Of a stretch of DNA of 64,000 bases, positions 35,866 through 44,742 are shown piece after piece (position 1 is the stretch's first letter; every line of letters starts with the position of its first letter). The position numbers and the translations under genes were made by a program. The notes beneath the pieces are model-generated. The model ran no database searches. It saw nothing but the letters and a program-made list of their open reading frames with translations, and was not told the origin of the DNA. This DNA comes from Paraburkholderia monticola (GTDB lineage Bacteria > Pseudomonadota > Gammaproteobacteria > Burkholderiales > Burkholderiaceae): contig NZ_LRBG01000009.1 in NCBI RefSeq assembly GCF_001580545.1, positions 1 to 64,000 of the forward strand, in the 5' to 3' direction.

Positions 35866-37341
35866 TCAGGCTTGCGACAGCAGCGGCAACGCAAAGCGGC
35901 AGTCGAGGCCGCCCGTTGCCGCGCGCTGCGCCCAGATGCGCCCATCGTGTCGCGAGACGATGTTCTTGCACAGCGACAGCCCGATGCCGTTGCCGGCCGC
36001 TTTCGACGAAGAAAAGCCGTCGAACAGGCGCTCGAGCACGTCCTCGGGCACGCCCGGGCCGTTGTCGATCACGTGAAGTTCGGCCACGTCGTGGTTTCGC
36101 GACGTGGCGAGCGTGACCACGCGATTGGCCTGTTTCGCTTCGGTCAGCGCCTCGACCGCGTTGAACGCCAGATTGAGAATCACCTGACCGATCAGCACGC
36201 GCTCGCAACGAATCGGCAATGGCTGCGGCGATTGTTCGATGGTCACGCTCACGCCTTCGTCGCGCGCACGCAGCTGGATGAAGTACGCGACGTCCGCGAG
36301 CACGTCGCGCAGGTCCGCGTCTATCGCGACGGGTTCGCGCTTGCCGACGAATTCGCGCACGCTCCTGATGATCAACGCCGCGTGCTCGGCTTGCCGGTCC
36401 GCGGCGCGCAATCCCCATACCGCGCTCTCGACCGCATTCGGCTGGTTCAAACGCTGGATCGCGCCTTCGATGAAATTGCGCACCGCCGCGAGCGGTTGAC
36501 TCAACTCGTGCGCGATCGCGGTCGCCATTTCTCCCATGGCGTTATAGCGTCCCGCGTATTCGAGCATGCGTGCTTCGGTGCGGCGCGTTTCTTCCAGCGA
36601 CACTTCTTCGCTCACGTCGCGAAAGTGCACGAGCACGCCGTTCAGTTCACCGTCGATGTCGACGCGCCGGCACGTAATGCGCAGCCAGCGTTCGACGCCG
36701 TCGCGCCGCTTGATCCGGTAGCGCTGCGCGTCGGTCGAATGCTGACGGGGCGCGTCGCGCAGCTGGCTCGCGAGGCGGTCGCGGTCCGCGCGCGTGCAAT
36801 AGTCGAGCGCCGAGCCGAGTGGCGTATCGGGCGCGACACCGAGCACGCGCCGGCCGGACTCGCTCAGATAAGCGACCTTGCCGCGCGGCGTGATCAGCGC
36901 CACGCCTTCGTCGAGATCGTGCATGTACTCGCGCAAACGCGTTTCGTAGCTGCGCAGCTTCTGACGCATCGCCTCTTCTTCGCTGATGTCGCGAAACTGC
37001 ACCATGACGACCGGCCGTCCGCTCAGCGGCACATAGGTGGCAATCGCTTCGGACAACATGTCGACACCGGTGCGCGACCGGTAGCACCACTCATACGCTT
37101 GCGGTCCCTGGGTGGCCGAGCGATCCATCGCATCGACGGCGATTTCGCGCCGGTAGCGCGCGTCGTTGCGCGTCATGTCGTGCGCCTTCAGCGGCAGCAG
37201 TTCTTCGAGCGTGAAGCCGAGCGCGACACAGGCGGCGCGATTCGCCCACACGATCGCTTTCGTCTCGGCGTCATGCAGCAGCACGCAGTGGTTGAGCGCA
37301 TCGAGCAGCACGCGGAAATCAGATTCGGTGGGCGGGGTCAT
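35866..37341 (-). CDS. PAS-domain sensor histidine kinase, FixL/StyS-like (IacS-type)
   Basis: The 491-residue cytosolic kinase has two or three PAS units (DFRVLLDALNHCVLLHDAET; YMHDLDEGVALITPRGKVAY), each followed by PAC-like strands (QFRDISEEEAMRQKLRSYET; HFRDVSEEVSLEETRR). The transmitter carries the H-box AIAHELSQPLAAVRNF and HATPase motifs NLAFNAVEAL, VIDNGPGVPE and GNGIGLSLC. No membrane segments are seen, so it senses an internal signal. Its likely partner, a FixJ-like regulator, is encoded at 41.6 kb at the far end of the iacABIHE operon. Confidence 0.88.
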   Translation of the reverse strand: MTPPTESDFRVLLDALNHCVLLHDAETKAIVWANRAACVALGFTLEELLPLKAHDMTRNDARYRREIAVDAMDRSATQGPQAYEWCYRSRTGVDMLSEAIATYVPLSGRPVVMVQFRDISEEEAMRQKLRSYETRLREYMHDLDEGVALITPRGKVAYLSESGRRVLGVAPDTPLGSALDYCTRADRDRLASQLRDAPRQHSTDAQRYRIKRRDGVERWLRITCRRVDIDGELNGVLVHFRDVSEEVSLEETRRTEARMLEYAGRYNAMGEMATAIAHELSQPLAAVRNFIEGAIQRLNQPNAVESAVWGLRAADRQAEHAALIIRSVREFVGKREPVAIDADLRDVLADVAYFIQLRARDEGVSVTIEQSPQPLPIRCERVLIGQVILNLAFNAVEALTEAKQANRVVTLATSRNHDVAELHVIDNGPGVPEDVLERLFDGFSSSKAAGNGIGLSLCKNIVSRHDGRIWAQRAATGGLDCRFALPLLSQA

Positions 37342-37410
37342 GGGAGTCGTTCAGTGCGGAAATGCCGTCGGCGTCAACCATACCACCGGTTTTGCGGCGC
37401 ATCCCTAAAG

Positions 37411-37491
37411 AAATCCTTACCCGCATGGGGAGATTTGCCTAAGCCGCGTCATCTCTTCCCAATTGTTCCTGTTTATTGGCGTTTCTAGACT
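37411..37491 (+). promoter_or_regulatory. Putative iacA promoter and operator
   Basis: TTGTTC (37463-37468) and TAGACT (37486-37491) with 17-bp spacing form a weak promoter about 65 bases before iacA. Upstream, an imperfect dyad (AAATCCTTACCC at 37411, GGGGAGATTT ending 37436) is near -50, where a response regulator could activate. The assignment is by inspection only. Confidence 0.35.
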
Positions 37492-37557
37492 GGCTTCATC
37501 GTGTGCAAGCAGTACACGTCCACTTACCAATCAATATCACAGGATACGGAGACGTCC

Positions 37558-38727
37558 ATGTCGCTCGCCGCTGCGGTTAAAAAGCAGGACTACCTTGCCC
37601 CATCCACGGAACAGGCACTGGATGACGCAATCGCCGAAATCGCGAAGAGGCGCGAAGAGTTCGAACGCCTGTCGCATGTGCCACGCGAAGTCATCGACAT
37701 GCTCAAGCGCGCGGGCATCTATCGCGCGGCCACGCCGAAGCGCTTCGGTGGCGATGCGCGCGCGCCCGGCGAATTTCTCGCGCTGATCGAACGCATCGCG
37801 ACAGTGGACGGCTCCGCCGCGTGGGTCGCGAGCTTCGGCTCGGCCAACCTGTACCTTGCGGCGCTGCCGCTCGCGACCCAGGCCGAGATTTACGCCAGCG
37901 GTCCCGACCAGGTCTTCGCGGGCGGTCTCTTCCCGGTGCAGAACGCGACGCCCGAGGCGAATGGTTTTCGCGTCAATGGCACGTGGAAATTCGCGAGCGG
38001 CTGCAAGGGCGCGGACTGGCTCGGCGTCGGTATCGGCACCGGCAAGGCGGGTGAAGCGCCGGGCAAACCGCGCACGGCGGTCTTCAGACCCGAGCAGGTC
38101 GAGATCGTCGAGAACTGGAACGTGGTTGGCATGCAAGGCACCGGCAGTCACGATCTGCGCGTCACCGATCAGTTCGTCACGGAAGACTGGACCTTCGTGC
38201 GCGGCGGCACGCCGACCGTCGATGAGCCGCTGTATCGCTACCCGACCGTCGCCTACGCGGCGCAAGTCCTCGCGGTCGTCAATCTCGGCCTCGCGCGCGC
38301 GGCACTCGATGTCGCCAACACGATGTCCGGCGGCCGCAAGACGACGACCGGCGCGCCGCAACTCGCGGACCGCGCGTATTACCGCATCGAACTCGCGAAG
38401 GCCGAAGCGCAACTGCGTTCGGCGCGCGCGTTCTTCTACGAAGCGACCGACAGCGTCTGGCAGTCGATCCTCGCGGGCAACGACGTGACGCCCGATCAGG
38501 TGAGCCTGCTGCGCCTGTCGGCCACGCAGATCGCGCACCAGGGCGCCGACGTCGTGAACCGCGCGTATCGCCTGGGCGGCACGATGGCGATCTATCGCAA
38601 CCATCCGCTGCAACGTCTGGTGCGCGATGCGATGGTCGTCACGCAACACGCCTTCCTCGGCGAAGGCAATTACGACGGAGCCGGCGCCGTATTCGTCGGC
38701 GTGCAGCCGATTCCCGGCTACCTGTGA
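37558..38727 (+). CDS. iacA: Indole-3-acetate monooxygenase IacA (flavin-dependent, acyl-CoA dehydrogenase fold)
   Basis: The 389-residue product is a two-component flavin monooxygenase of the acyl-CoA dehydrogenase fold (FERLSHVPREVIDMLKRAGI, YASGPDQVFAGGLFPVQNA, WNVVGMQGTGSHDLRVTDQF). In the iac pathway IacA with reduced flavin starts oxidation of indole-3-acetate at the pyrrole ring. The ATG at 37558 has GGAGACGTCC upstream. It heads an operon with iacB, iacI, iacH and iacE; the match of this gene set to iac loci is the main evidence for the name. Confidence 0.88.
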   Translation: MSLAAAVKKQDYLAPSTEQALDDAIAEIAKRREEFERLSHVPREVIDMLKRAGIYRAATPKRFGGDARAPGEFLALIERIATVDGSAAWVASFGSANLYLAALPLATQAEIYASGPDQVFAGGLFPVQNATPEANGFRVNGTWKFASGCKGADWLGVGIGTGKAGEAPGKPRTAVFRPEQVEIVENWNVVGMQGTGSHDLRVTDQFVTEDWTFVRGGTPTVDEPLYRYPTVAYAAQVLAVVNLGLARAALDVANTMSGGRKTTTGAPQLADRAYYRIELAKAEAQLRSARAFFYEATDSVWQSILAGNDVTPDQVSLLRLSATQIAHQGADVVNRAYRLGGTMAIYRNHPLQRLVRDAMVVTQHAFLGEGNYDGAGAVFVGVQPIPGYL

Positions 38728-38762
38728 GCACTCATCAATCAACCGAATCAAGGAACGTACCC

Positions 38763-39140
38763 ATGAGCGACAACCGAAACCTGCCTTTGCGTGTGCTGTT
38801 CTGCTGCGGTGTCACGCAGAACTTCTTCGACTTGCCGCGCGAACAGATCGGCGAAGTGTGGCAAGCGTACGGCAAGATGCTGAACGCGGTCGAAGCGATG
38901 GAAAACGTGCGCGTGCTCGGCGTGATGGACGACGATCGGCTCGTCGTCGGCAATGCCGATGGCGCACCGTGGACCTTTTACATCATGGCCGACGTCGCCG
39001 ACTTCGATACCGCGGTGGCCGTGTGCAATCTGTATCGAACGACACCGGTCGGTGAGTACAACCTGTGGCGCTACGGCAAGATCGAAGCGCGCGTGGGCCG
39101 TGCGCTGACGGTGCCGCCCGCGGTCGCCAACCATGCGTGA
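38763..39140 (+). CDS. iacB: IacB-like protein of the indole-3-acetate pathway
   Basis: This 125-residue cytosolic protein begins MSDNRNLPLRVLFCCGVTQN and has a compact alpha/beta pattern (VWQAYGKMLNAVEAMENVRV, WTFYIMADVADFDTAVAVCN, YNLWRYGKIEARVGRALTVP). I recognise it as the IacB type, known almost only from iac clusters. It lacks a well-established activity. It lies between iacA and iacI, whose start overlaps its last codons. The name depends on context as much as on sequence. Confidence 0.75.
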   Translation: MSDNRNLPLRVLFCCGVTQNFFDLPREQIGEVWQAYGKMLNAVEAMENVRVLGVMDDDRLVVGNADGAPWTFYIMADVADFDTAVAVCNLYRTTPVGEYNLWRYGKIEARVGRALTVPPAVANHA

Positions 39141-39663
39141 CGCGATGACTGACGCGGCTTTCGACGCGCTGCTTGCACGCGTCAACGCGCTCGAAGCACA
39201 GAACGCGGTACGCAAGACGATCGCGCGCTACATGGCGCTGTGCGACGTGCCCGTGCGCGCGCTCGAAGGCGAAGCGCTCGCCGCGCTGTTCGCCGAAGAC
39301 GCGATCTGGGAAGGCATCGGACCGCAGTACGCGAACAAGTTCGGACGTCTCGAAGGGCCCGCGCAGATCGTCGCGATGCTGCAGCGTTATCTGCCCCCTA
39401 CGCCGCACTTCGCGACCAACGTGCACTTTCTCACTGCGGAGCACATCGAGGTGAACGGCGACACGGCGAAGGGTCGCTGGATCATGTTGCAGGCTTCGGG
39501 TTATGTGGATGCGAAAGCCGAACTGATCGCGGCGCGCCTCGAAGTCGACTTCGTGCCCGCCGCTCACGATGCGGGCACGACATGGCTGATCCGCCATTTC
39601 CGTACCGAGCGTCTTTTCGATGCACCGTGGCAAGTCAACCCGGCCCAGGGAGTTTCGGCATGA
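39133..39663 (+). CDS. iacI: SnoaL-like/NTF2-fold protein IacI
   Basis: This 176-residue SnoaL-like protein has AEDAIWEGIGPQYANKFGRL, NVHFLTAEHIEVNGDTAKGR and RLEVDFVPAAHDAGTTWLIR, typical of the cone-shaped NTF2 fold also used by dioxygenase small subunits. In iac clusters this is IacI. Its ATG overlaps the iacB stop; an ATG four codons later (39145) is an equal alternative. Its own stop overlaps the iacH start (ATGA), so coupling runs through the operon. Confidence 0.8.
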   Translation: MRDAMTDAAFDALLARVNALEAQNAVRKTIARYMALCDVPVRALEGEALAALFAEDAIWEGIGPQYANKFGRLEGPAQIVAMLQRYLPPTPHFATNVHFLTAEHIEVNGDTAKGRWIMLQASGYVDAKAELIAARLEVDFVPAAHDAGTTWLIRHFRTERLFDAPWQVNPAQGVSA

Positions 39664-40805
39664 GCGCATTTCTGCGGACATTCAATTTGAGCGCAACGGA
39701 CAGTGCTGTCGATGCGCCGACGATCGCGATCAAAGACAGCATCGACATCGCAGGCTATGCGACGACGGCGGCAAGCCGCGCGCTGGCCGACGCACCGCCT
39801 GCCCCGGAGCATGCCGAGGTCGTGCAGCGTCTGCTCGACGCGGGCTGGCGCGTCACCGGCAAAACGAACATGCACGAGCTCGCGTTCGGCATGACCGGCA
39901 TCAACGATTTTTGCGGCACGCCGCTCAACCCGCAGGATGCGGCGCGCATTCCGGGTGGTTCGTCGAGCGGGTCGGCGTCGGCGGTCGGTCAGAAGCTCGT
40001 GGACGCCGCGCTCGGTACCGACACCGGTGGCTCGGTGCGTGGCCCCGCCGCCTGCTGCGGCGTGATTGGCCTGAAGCCGACCTTCGGCCGCGTGTCGCGA
40101 CACGGCGTGGCGCCGCAGGTCACGACGCTCGACTGCGTTGGACCCTTCACGCGCGAGATGGACACACTGATTCGCGTGATGACGGCGATCGATCCGTCGT
40201 TCCGCGCGGACGATGCGCGTCGCGACGTTTCGCAACTGCGTGTCGGCGTGGTCAGTGTCGAGGCTGACGAAGATGTCGCCAAAGCGGTCGCTACGGCCAT
40301 CGAGCAGGCCGGCCTCGCCACGCAAGCGATCGAACTCGTGTCGTTGAAGGACGCATTCGCGGCCGGCCTCGCGGTGATCAACGCTGAGACCTCGCGCGCA
40401 TTCGGCCATCTGGTGGGAAGCGGCAAGCTCGGCGCCGATATTGAAGCGCGCCTGCGTGCGGCCGCAGCCACGAGCACCACCGATCTCGACGCAGCGGAAC
40501 GCGTGCGGCGCGCGTTCACCGACGAAGTGGACCGCGCGCTCGACCGTGTGGACGTGCTCGTGCTGCCGACGATGCCCTCGCTGCCGATCACGCTCGAAGC
40601 GGCTCGTGCCGGCACGTCGGTGATCGGCATGTCGTCGCTGATCCGGCCATTCAACCTGAGCGGGCATCCGGCGTTGAGCCTGCCCGTGCCGATCGGACAC
40701 TCGACGCTGAAGGCCGGCCTGCAGATCATCGGCCGCAAGAACGACGACGAAACGGTGTGCGCTCTCGCCGCGCATATCGAAGCGCGCCTCGCGCAATTCG
40801 CCTGA
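39660..40805 (+). CDS. iacH: Amidase-signature-family protein IacH
   Basis: The 381-residue product has the amidase-signature catalytic triad: Lys25 in IAIKDSID, the cis-Ser in the Gly/Ser loop PGGSSSGSASAVG, and the nucleophilic Ser in TDTGGSVRGPAA. These enzymes hydrolyse amide bonds in the cytosol. In iac loci IacH is expected to open or trim an oxidised indole intermediate, not indole acetamide itself, but the step is uncertain. Its ATG overlaps the iacI stop. Confidence 0.85.
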   Translation: MSAFLRTFNLSATDSAVDAPTIAIKDSIDIAGYATTAASRALADAPPAPEHAEVVQRLLDAGWRVTGKTNMHELAFGMTGINDFCGTPLNPQDAARIPGGSSSGSASAVGQKLVDAALGTDTGGSVRGPAACCGVIGLKPTFGRVSRHGVAPQVTTLDCVGPFTREMDTLIRVMTAIDPSFRADDARRDVSQLRVGVVSVEADEDVAKAVATAIEQAGLATQAIELVSLKDAFAAGLAVINAETSRAFGHLVGSGKLGADIEARLRAAAATSTTDLDAAERVRRAFTDEVDRALDRVDVLVLPTMPSLPITLEAARAGTSVIGMSSLIRPFNLSGHPALSLPVPIGHSTLKAGLQIIGRKNDDETVCALAAHIEARLAQFA

Positions 40806-40827
40806 AGGCAAACAAGGAGTCAGCACT

Positions 40828-41571
40828 ATGTCGAACAGAATCGCGCTCGTGACGGGCGCCGCCGGCGGACTTGGCGCAGTTCTCGCGCGTCGTTTTCACG
40901 AGGCAGGCTACAAGGTCGGCCTCGCCGATATCGCGATCGAACCCGCGCAAGCGCTCGCGCATGAACTCAGCGACGACGGTTCGAGCGCCTGCGCAATCCG
41001 GCTCGACGTCACGCGCAAGGCGGACTTCGAAGCCGCGCGCGACGCGCTGCTCGAACGCTGGGGCGCGGTGGATGCGCTCGTCAACAATGCGGGCGCCTCG
41101 AAGGTCGTGCCTGTGATGGACATCACCGCCGAGCAGTTCGACCAGGTCATCAACGTGAATCTGCGCAGCGTGCTGTTCGGCTGCCAGGTCTTCGGCCAGT
41201 ATTTCGCGCAGCGCGGCGTGGGCCGCATCGTCAACATCGCGTCGCTGGCGGGACAGAACGGCGGGTCTGCCACGGGCGCGCACTATGCGGCCGCGAAGGG
41301 CGGCGTGCTGACGCTGACCAAAGTGTTCGCGCGCGATCTGGCCGCGCGCGGCGTGACGGTCAACGCGATCTCGCCGGGGCCGCTCGATTTGCCGATCGTT
41401 CACGAGAGCGTGCCGGCGGACAAGCTGGCAAAAGTGATCGAAGCGATCCCGGTCGGCAAGCTCGGGGCCGCGTCGTATGTGGCCGATGTCGCGGTGATGC
41501 TGGCTTCCGGCGATGCTTACTTCGCCAACGGCGCGTGCTGGGACGTCAACGGAGGCCTCTACATGCGCTGA
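40828..41571 (+). CDS. iacE: Short-chain dehydrogenase/reductase IacE
   Basis: This 247-residue classical SDR has the cofactor motif TGAAGGLGAVLARRF near the N-terminus, NNAG (VNNAGASKV), and a catalytic Ser-Tyr-Lys set in NIASLAGQNGGSATGAHYAA plus the following Lys. It would oxidise or reduce a hydroxylated indole-acetate intermediate with NAD(P). It is the last gene of the iacABIHE operon, with AAGGAG before its start, and is convergent with the response regulator gene. Confidence 0.85.
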   Translation: MSNRIALVTGAAGGLGAVLARRFHEAGYKVGLADIAIEPAQALAHELSDDGSSACAIRLDVTRKADFEAARDALLERWGAVDALVNNAGASKVVPVMDITAEQFDQVINVNLRSVLFGCQVFGQYFAQRGVGRIVNIASLAGQNGGSATGAHYAAAKGGVLTLTKVFARDLAARGVTVNAISPGPLDLPIVHESVPADKLAKVIEAIPVGKLGAASYVADVAVMLASGDAYFANGACWDVNGGLYMR

Positions 41572-41599
41572 AGCGTGCGCATGAGCCGCGGCGGCCGCG

Positions 41600-42256
41600 T
41601 CATTCCGGCCGCTCGTCCGACGGGCTCCAGACTTCGAGCACGCCGCGCACGAGCGTCGGAATCGACGAAGCGCCGAGCTTTTCCTTGATGCTCGCGCGAT
41701 GCACGTCCACGGTTTTCACGCTGATCGACAGATCCGCGGCAATGACCTTGCTCGGCTTACCCTCGATCAGACCGTGCAGCACTTCCTTCTCGCGCGCCGT
41801 GAGCGAGTTGATCCGCTCGCGCAGCTCGAGTTGGCGCATGTGTTTCGCGTGACGTTGGGAGGCGAGTTTCATCGCGCGCTGGATGCGTTCGAGCATCTGC
41901 TGCGAGTTGTAGGGCTTCTCGACGAAATCGATCGCGCCGTGCTGCAACGCGCGCACCGACATCGGGATATCGCCGTGGCCGCTCACGAAAATGATCGGCA
42001 AGGTGGCGCCGCGACGGTTCAGTTCCTCCTGCACCTCGAAGCCGCTCACCTCCGGCATGCGGACGTCGAGCACGAGACAGCCGGGCACGTTGAGATCGAA
42101 AGCGCGCAGGAAATCCGCCGCGCTGACGAAACCCTGCGACTGGATGCCGACCGATTCGAGCAGCCACGCGAGCGACGTGCGCATGCCGTTGTCGTCATCG
42201 ACGATGTAGACGATGGGGGCGGCATCGGTGATGGACGGGCGGTCGCTTCGCGGCAT
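41600..42256 (-). CDS. FixJ/NarL-type response regulator (IacR2-type)
   Basis: The 218-residue product has a receiver domain (VYIVDDDNGMRTSLAWLLES, phosphoacceptor Asp in CLVLDVRMPEVSG, Lys in FVEKPYNSQQ) and a LuxR-type HTH (LTAREKEVLHGLIEG, IAADLSISVKTVDVHRASIK). It is most like FixJ/StyR regulators and matches the FixL-like kinase at 35.9 kb, though the two genes are 4 kb apart with the iacABIHE operon between them. Activation of the iac promoters is inferred. Confidence 0.88.
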   Translation of the reverse strand: MPRSDRPSITDAAPIVYIVDDDNGMRTSLAWLLESVGIQSQGFVSAADFLRAFDLNVPGCLVLDVRMPEVSGFEVQEELNRRGATLPIIFVSGHGDIPMSVRALQHGAIDFVEKPYNSQQMLERIQRAMKLASQRHAKHMRQLELRERINSLTAREKEVLHGLIEGKPSKVIAADLSISVKTVDVHRASIKEKLGASSIPTLVRGVLEVWSPSDERPE

Positions 42257-42406
42257 GGGAATTTACAGACGCGTGCGCGGAGATGGCACGCGGGGAAATA
42301 TCGTCAGAAGGCTTTCATCATAGCTGGCCGACAAGCGGCCGCAAAGCCTCGCTAACACTACCAGTTCATCTTGCGGGACTGGCTACGGAACACAGGAGAC
42401 GTCAAC

Positions 42407-42943
42407 ATGTCGAGCCAACCAGTACAAGCCCTCGCCGAGGTCGATGAAAACCGCCAGCAGTTCAGACAGGCGATGGCGCACCTCGGTGCCGCGGTCAACG
42501 TGATCACCACGGCGGGTCCGCACGGGCGCTGTGGCATCACGGCGAGCGCGGTGTGCTCGGTCACCGATTCGCCGCCGACGCTGCTGATCTGCATGAACCG
42601 CTCGAGCGCGATGCATGCGGTGTTCGTCGGCAATCGCCATGTGTGTATCAACGTGCTGCCCGCGAGCCTCGAAAGTATCGCGCGTCATTTTGCGGGCATG
42701 ACCAGTCTTTCGATGGAAGATCGCTTCAGGCTGCCTGTGTGGGATCAGGGTGAAAACGACGTGCCGGTGCTGCGCGGCGCGCTCGCGAGCTTGCAGGGGA
42801 GAATCGTCGAAGCGAAGGAAGTCGGCTCGCACTCGGTCATGTTCGTGGAGACCACGCAGATTCGCGTGCGCGCCGACGGCGACAGTCTGATCTACTTCGA
42901 CCGGAATTTTCACCGCGTGCCGCGGGCCTGGAAGGGGCAATGA
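42407..42943 (+). CDS. iacG: Flavin reductase IacG
   Basis: This 178-residue flavin-reductase-like protein (FRQAMAHLGAAVNVITTAGP, GRCGITASAVCSVTDSPPTL, EVGSHSVMFVETTQIRV) is expected to provide reduced flavin to IacA. The ATG at 42407 has AGGAGACGTCAAC upstream. It is transcribed alone, divergent from the response regulator, and is paralogous to the reductase of the upstream module. It is followed by two origin-type repeats. Confidence 0.87.
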   Translation: MSSQPVQALAEVDENRQQFRQAMAHLGAAVNVITTAGPHGRCGITASAVCSVTDSPPTLLICMNRSSAMHAVFVGNRHVCINVLPASLESIARHFAGMTSLSMEDRFRLPVWDQGENDVPVLRGALASLQGRIVEAKEVGSHSVMFVETTQIRVRADGDSLIYFDRNFHRVPRAWKGQ

Positions 42944-42996
42944 TTTTTTCAGGCGATGCCGCTCAGCCTATGCGCCGGCATCGCTTCAGACTCGGC

Positions 42997-43043
42997 TCCC
43001 GAAAACCCTCACCATTGCCGGGACCTCCTGGAACTCCTCACCA
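42997..43043 (+). repeat. Third remote cluster: two copies of the origin 18-bp repeat
   Basis: TCCCGAAAACCCTCACCA (42997-43014) and TCCTGGAACTCCTCACCA (43026-43043) lie between the convergent iacG and Nramp-like genes, the second ending six bases before the Nramp-like stop codon. One is of the origin subtype and one of the TCCTGGAA subtype of the 23-kb cluster. Confidence 0.8.
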
Positions 43044-43049
43044 TTCGCA

Positions 43050-44696
43050 CTACTTCAGCAACGCCATCTGCACGACCTTGACGATCACGAGCGCGATCGC
43101 GAGCAGCAGATAGCCGCGCAGCGCGCCCATCCAGACGCGCTTGGCGAGCGTCAGGCGCGGCGGCGGCAATTCGTCGAGCGGCGGCATGCGCCACGTATTG
43201 CGGGCGTCCTTCGCATAGACCGGGGTCGGCTCGGCTGCGGACTCGCCGCGCAGCCTGCGAACGCCGAGCGTCGCAACATAGCCGACGACCGCGAGCAACG
43301 TGCCGCCTGCGAGCACTTCGATAATCGTCTCGCCCTCGATGTCCGGATAGATCACCGACGCGGTCAGGATGATCGACAGCATCACGAGCACCCAGATCAC
43401 GGCGCCGGTAAACAGGTTGAGCTTCTTCGAGTTGGCCCACGGACCAAGCACCGCACGGTCGTTGCACAGCAGCAGCAGGAACACGGTCGCACTCGGCAGC
43501 AATACACCGGCGAGCGTTTGCACCGCTTCGGTGATGAGACCGAGCGGGCTGCCCGGAATCAGCACGAGCGCCGCGGCGGCCGCGACGATCGCGAAGTACA
43601 CGACGTAGAAGCCCTTCGCATCCGACACGCTACGGTGCAGCGAATGGCGGATCTTGAACACGTCGCCGATCGCATAGGCGGTCGATAGCGACACGGCCGC
43701 CGCGCCGATCACGCAGGCGTCGAACAGCGCGATCGCGAACAGCACCGCCGAGGTGCGCCCTGCATATCGCTCCAGACCGGCGATCACGCCGCCCGCGTCC
43801 GTGAAGTTGCCGAACTCGGGCCGGCCGTCGAACAGCGCCGCGCTGAACGAGATCATCGCGACCGCGCCGATCAGCACGAACACGATACCGATCCACAGGT
43901 CGGCTTTTTCGTAGTTCATGAAGCGCGGCGTGATGCGCTTGTCGACCACGTAGCTCTGCTGGAAGAACAGCTGCCACGGTGCGACCGTCGTGCCGACGAT
44001 GCCGATCACGAGCAGCATCACGTCGGACAGCTTCGAATGCGCGGGCCAGTTCGGAATGAAAAAGTCGCGTGCCATCTGGCCGACCGGCGGATGGATCGAC
44101 ACGAGCACCGGCACGAGCAGCAGGCTCAATACGCACAGCACCACCGCGAAGCGTTCGAAGCGACGGAAGTCGCCGGTGCTGACAGCGGCCATCGTCAGCG
44201 CCGCGGCGATGCACACGCCCGCGATCTTCGAGACGCCGAAGAAATCGAGCACGAACGTGATGCCGATGAATTCCGTGACGATCGTCAGCGCGTTCAGCAG
44301 GAACAGATCGACGACGCTGAAGGCGCCCCAGAATTTGCCGAAACGCTCGAAGATCAGCCGCGCGTGACCGACACCGGTGACCGCGCCGAGCCGCAGCACC
44401 ATCTCCTGATTGACGAACAGCACCGGCACCAGCAATAGCATGGTCCACAGCAACGAGGTGCCGTAGTTCTGGCCGGCCTGCGTGTAGGTGCCGAAAGCGC
44501 CCGCGTCGTTGTCGCCCACCATCACGATCAGACCGGGGCCGAGGATCGCGAGCAGCGTGCGCAGGCGCGCCCACCAGCTCGTGCGCGGCGCGGTGTCATG
44601 GTGAGCGATCGTGCCGAGCGCGCCCTTGATATCGCCGACGTGCGCCGAATCGAGCACGGCGCTGCGCGCGGAGGAAATGTTCGTCGGAGTAGACAT
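43050..44696 (-). CDS. Nramp-related divalent metal transporter with altered metal-site motifs
   Basis: This 548-residue inner-membrane protein has about 11-12 helices of the LeuT/Nramp fold. The first helix reads GPGLIVMVGDNDAGAFGTYT where classical Nramp has DPGN, and helix 6 reads GTTVAPWQLFFQQ where classical Nramp has MPH. The methionine that selects Mn/Fe over Mg/Ca is therefore absent. Such changes are known in Nramp-related Mg2+ transporters, so magnesium transport is a fair hypothesis. A 46-codon and a 21-codon ORF lie upstream on the same strand. Confidence 0.85.
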   Translation of the reverse strand: MSTPTNISSARSAVLDSAHVGDIKGALGTIAHHDTAPRTSWWARLRTLLAILGPGLIVMVGDNDAGAFGTYTQAGQNYGTSLLWTMLLLVPVLFVNQEMVLRLGAVTGVGHARLIFERFGKFWGAFSVVDLFLLNALTIVTEFIGITFVLDFFGVSKIAGVCIAAALTMAAVSTGDFRRFERFAVVLCVLSLLLVPVLVSIHPPVGQMARDFFIPNWPAHSKLSDVMLLVIGIVGTTVAPWQLFFQQSYVVDKRITPRFMNYEKADLWIGIVFVLIGAVAMISFSAALFDGRPEFGNFTDAGGVIAGLERYAGRTSAVLFAIALFDACVIGAAAVSLSTAYAIGDVFKIRHSLHRSVSDAKGFYVVYFAIVAAAAALVLIPGSPLGLITEAVQTLAGVLLPSATVFLLLLCNDRAVLGPWANSKKLNLFTGAVIWVLVMLSIILTASVIYPDIEGETIIEVLAGGTLLAVVGYVATLGVRRLRGESAAEPTPVYAKDARNTWRMPPLDELPPPRLTLAKRVWMGALRGYLLLAIALVIVKVVQMALLK

Positions 44697-44742
44697 GTGG
44701 TTCTCTCCTGGTTGTATTTATCGATGGACGGATCGCGAAACG

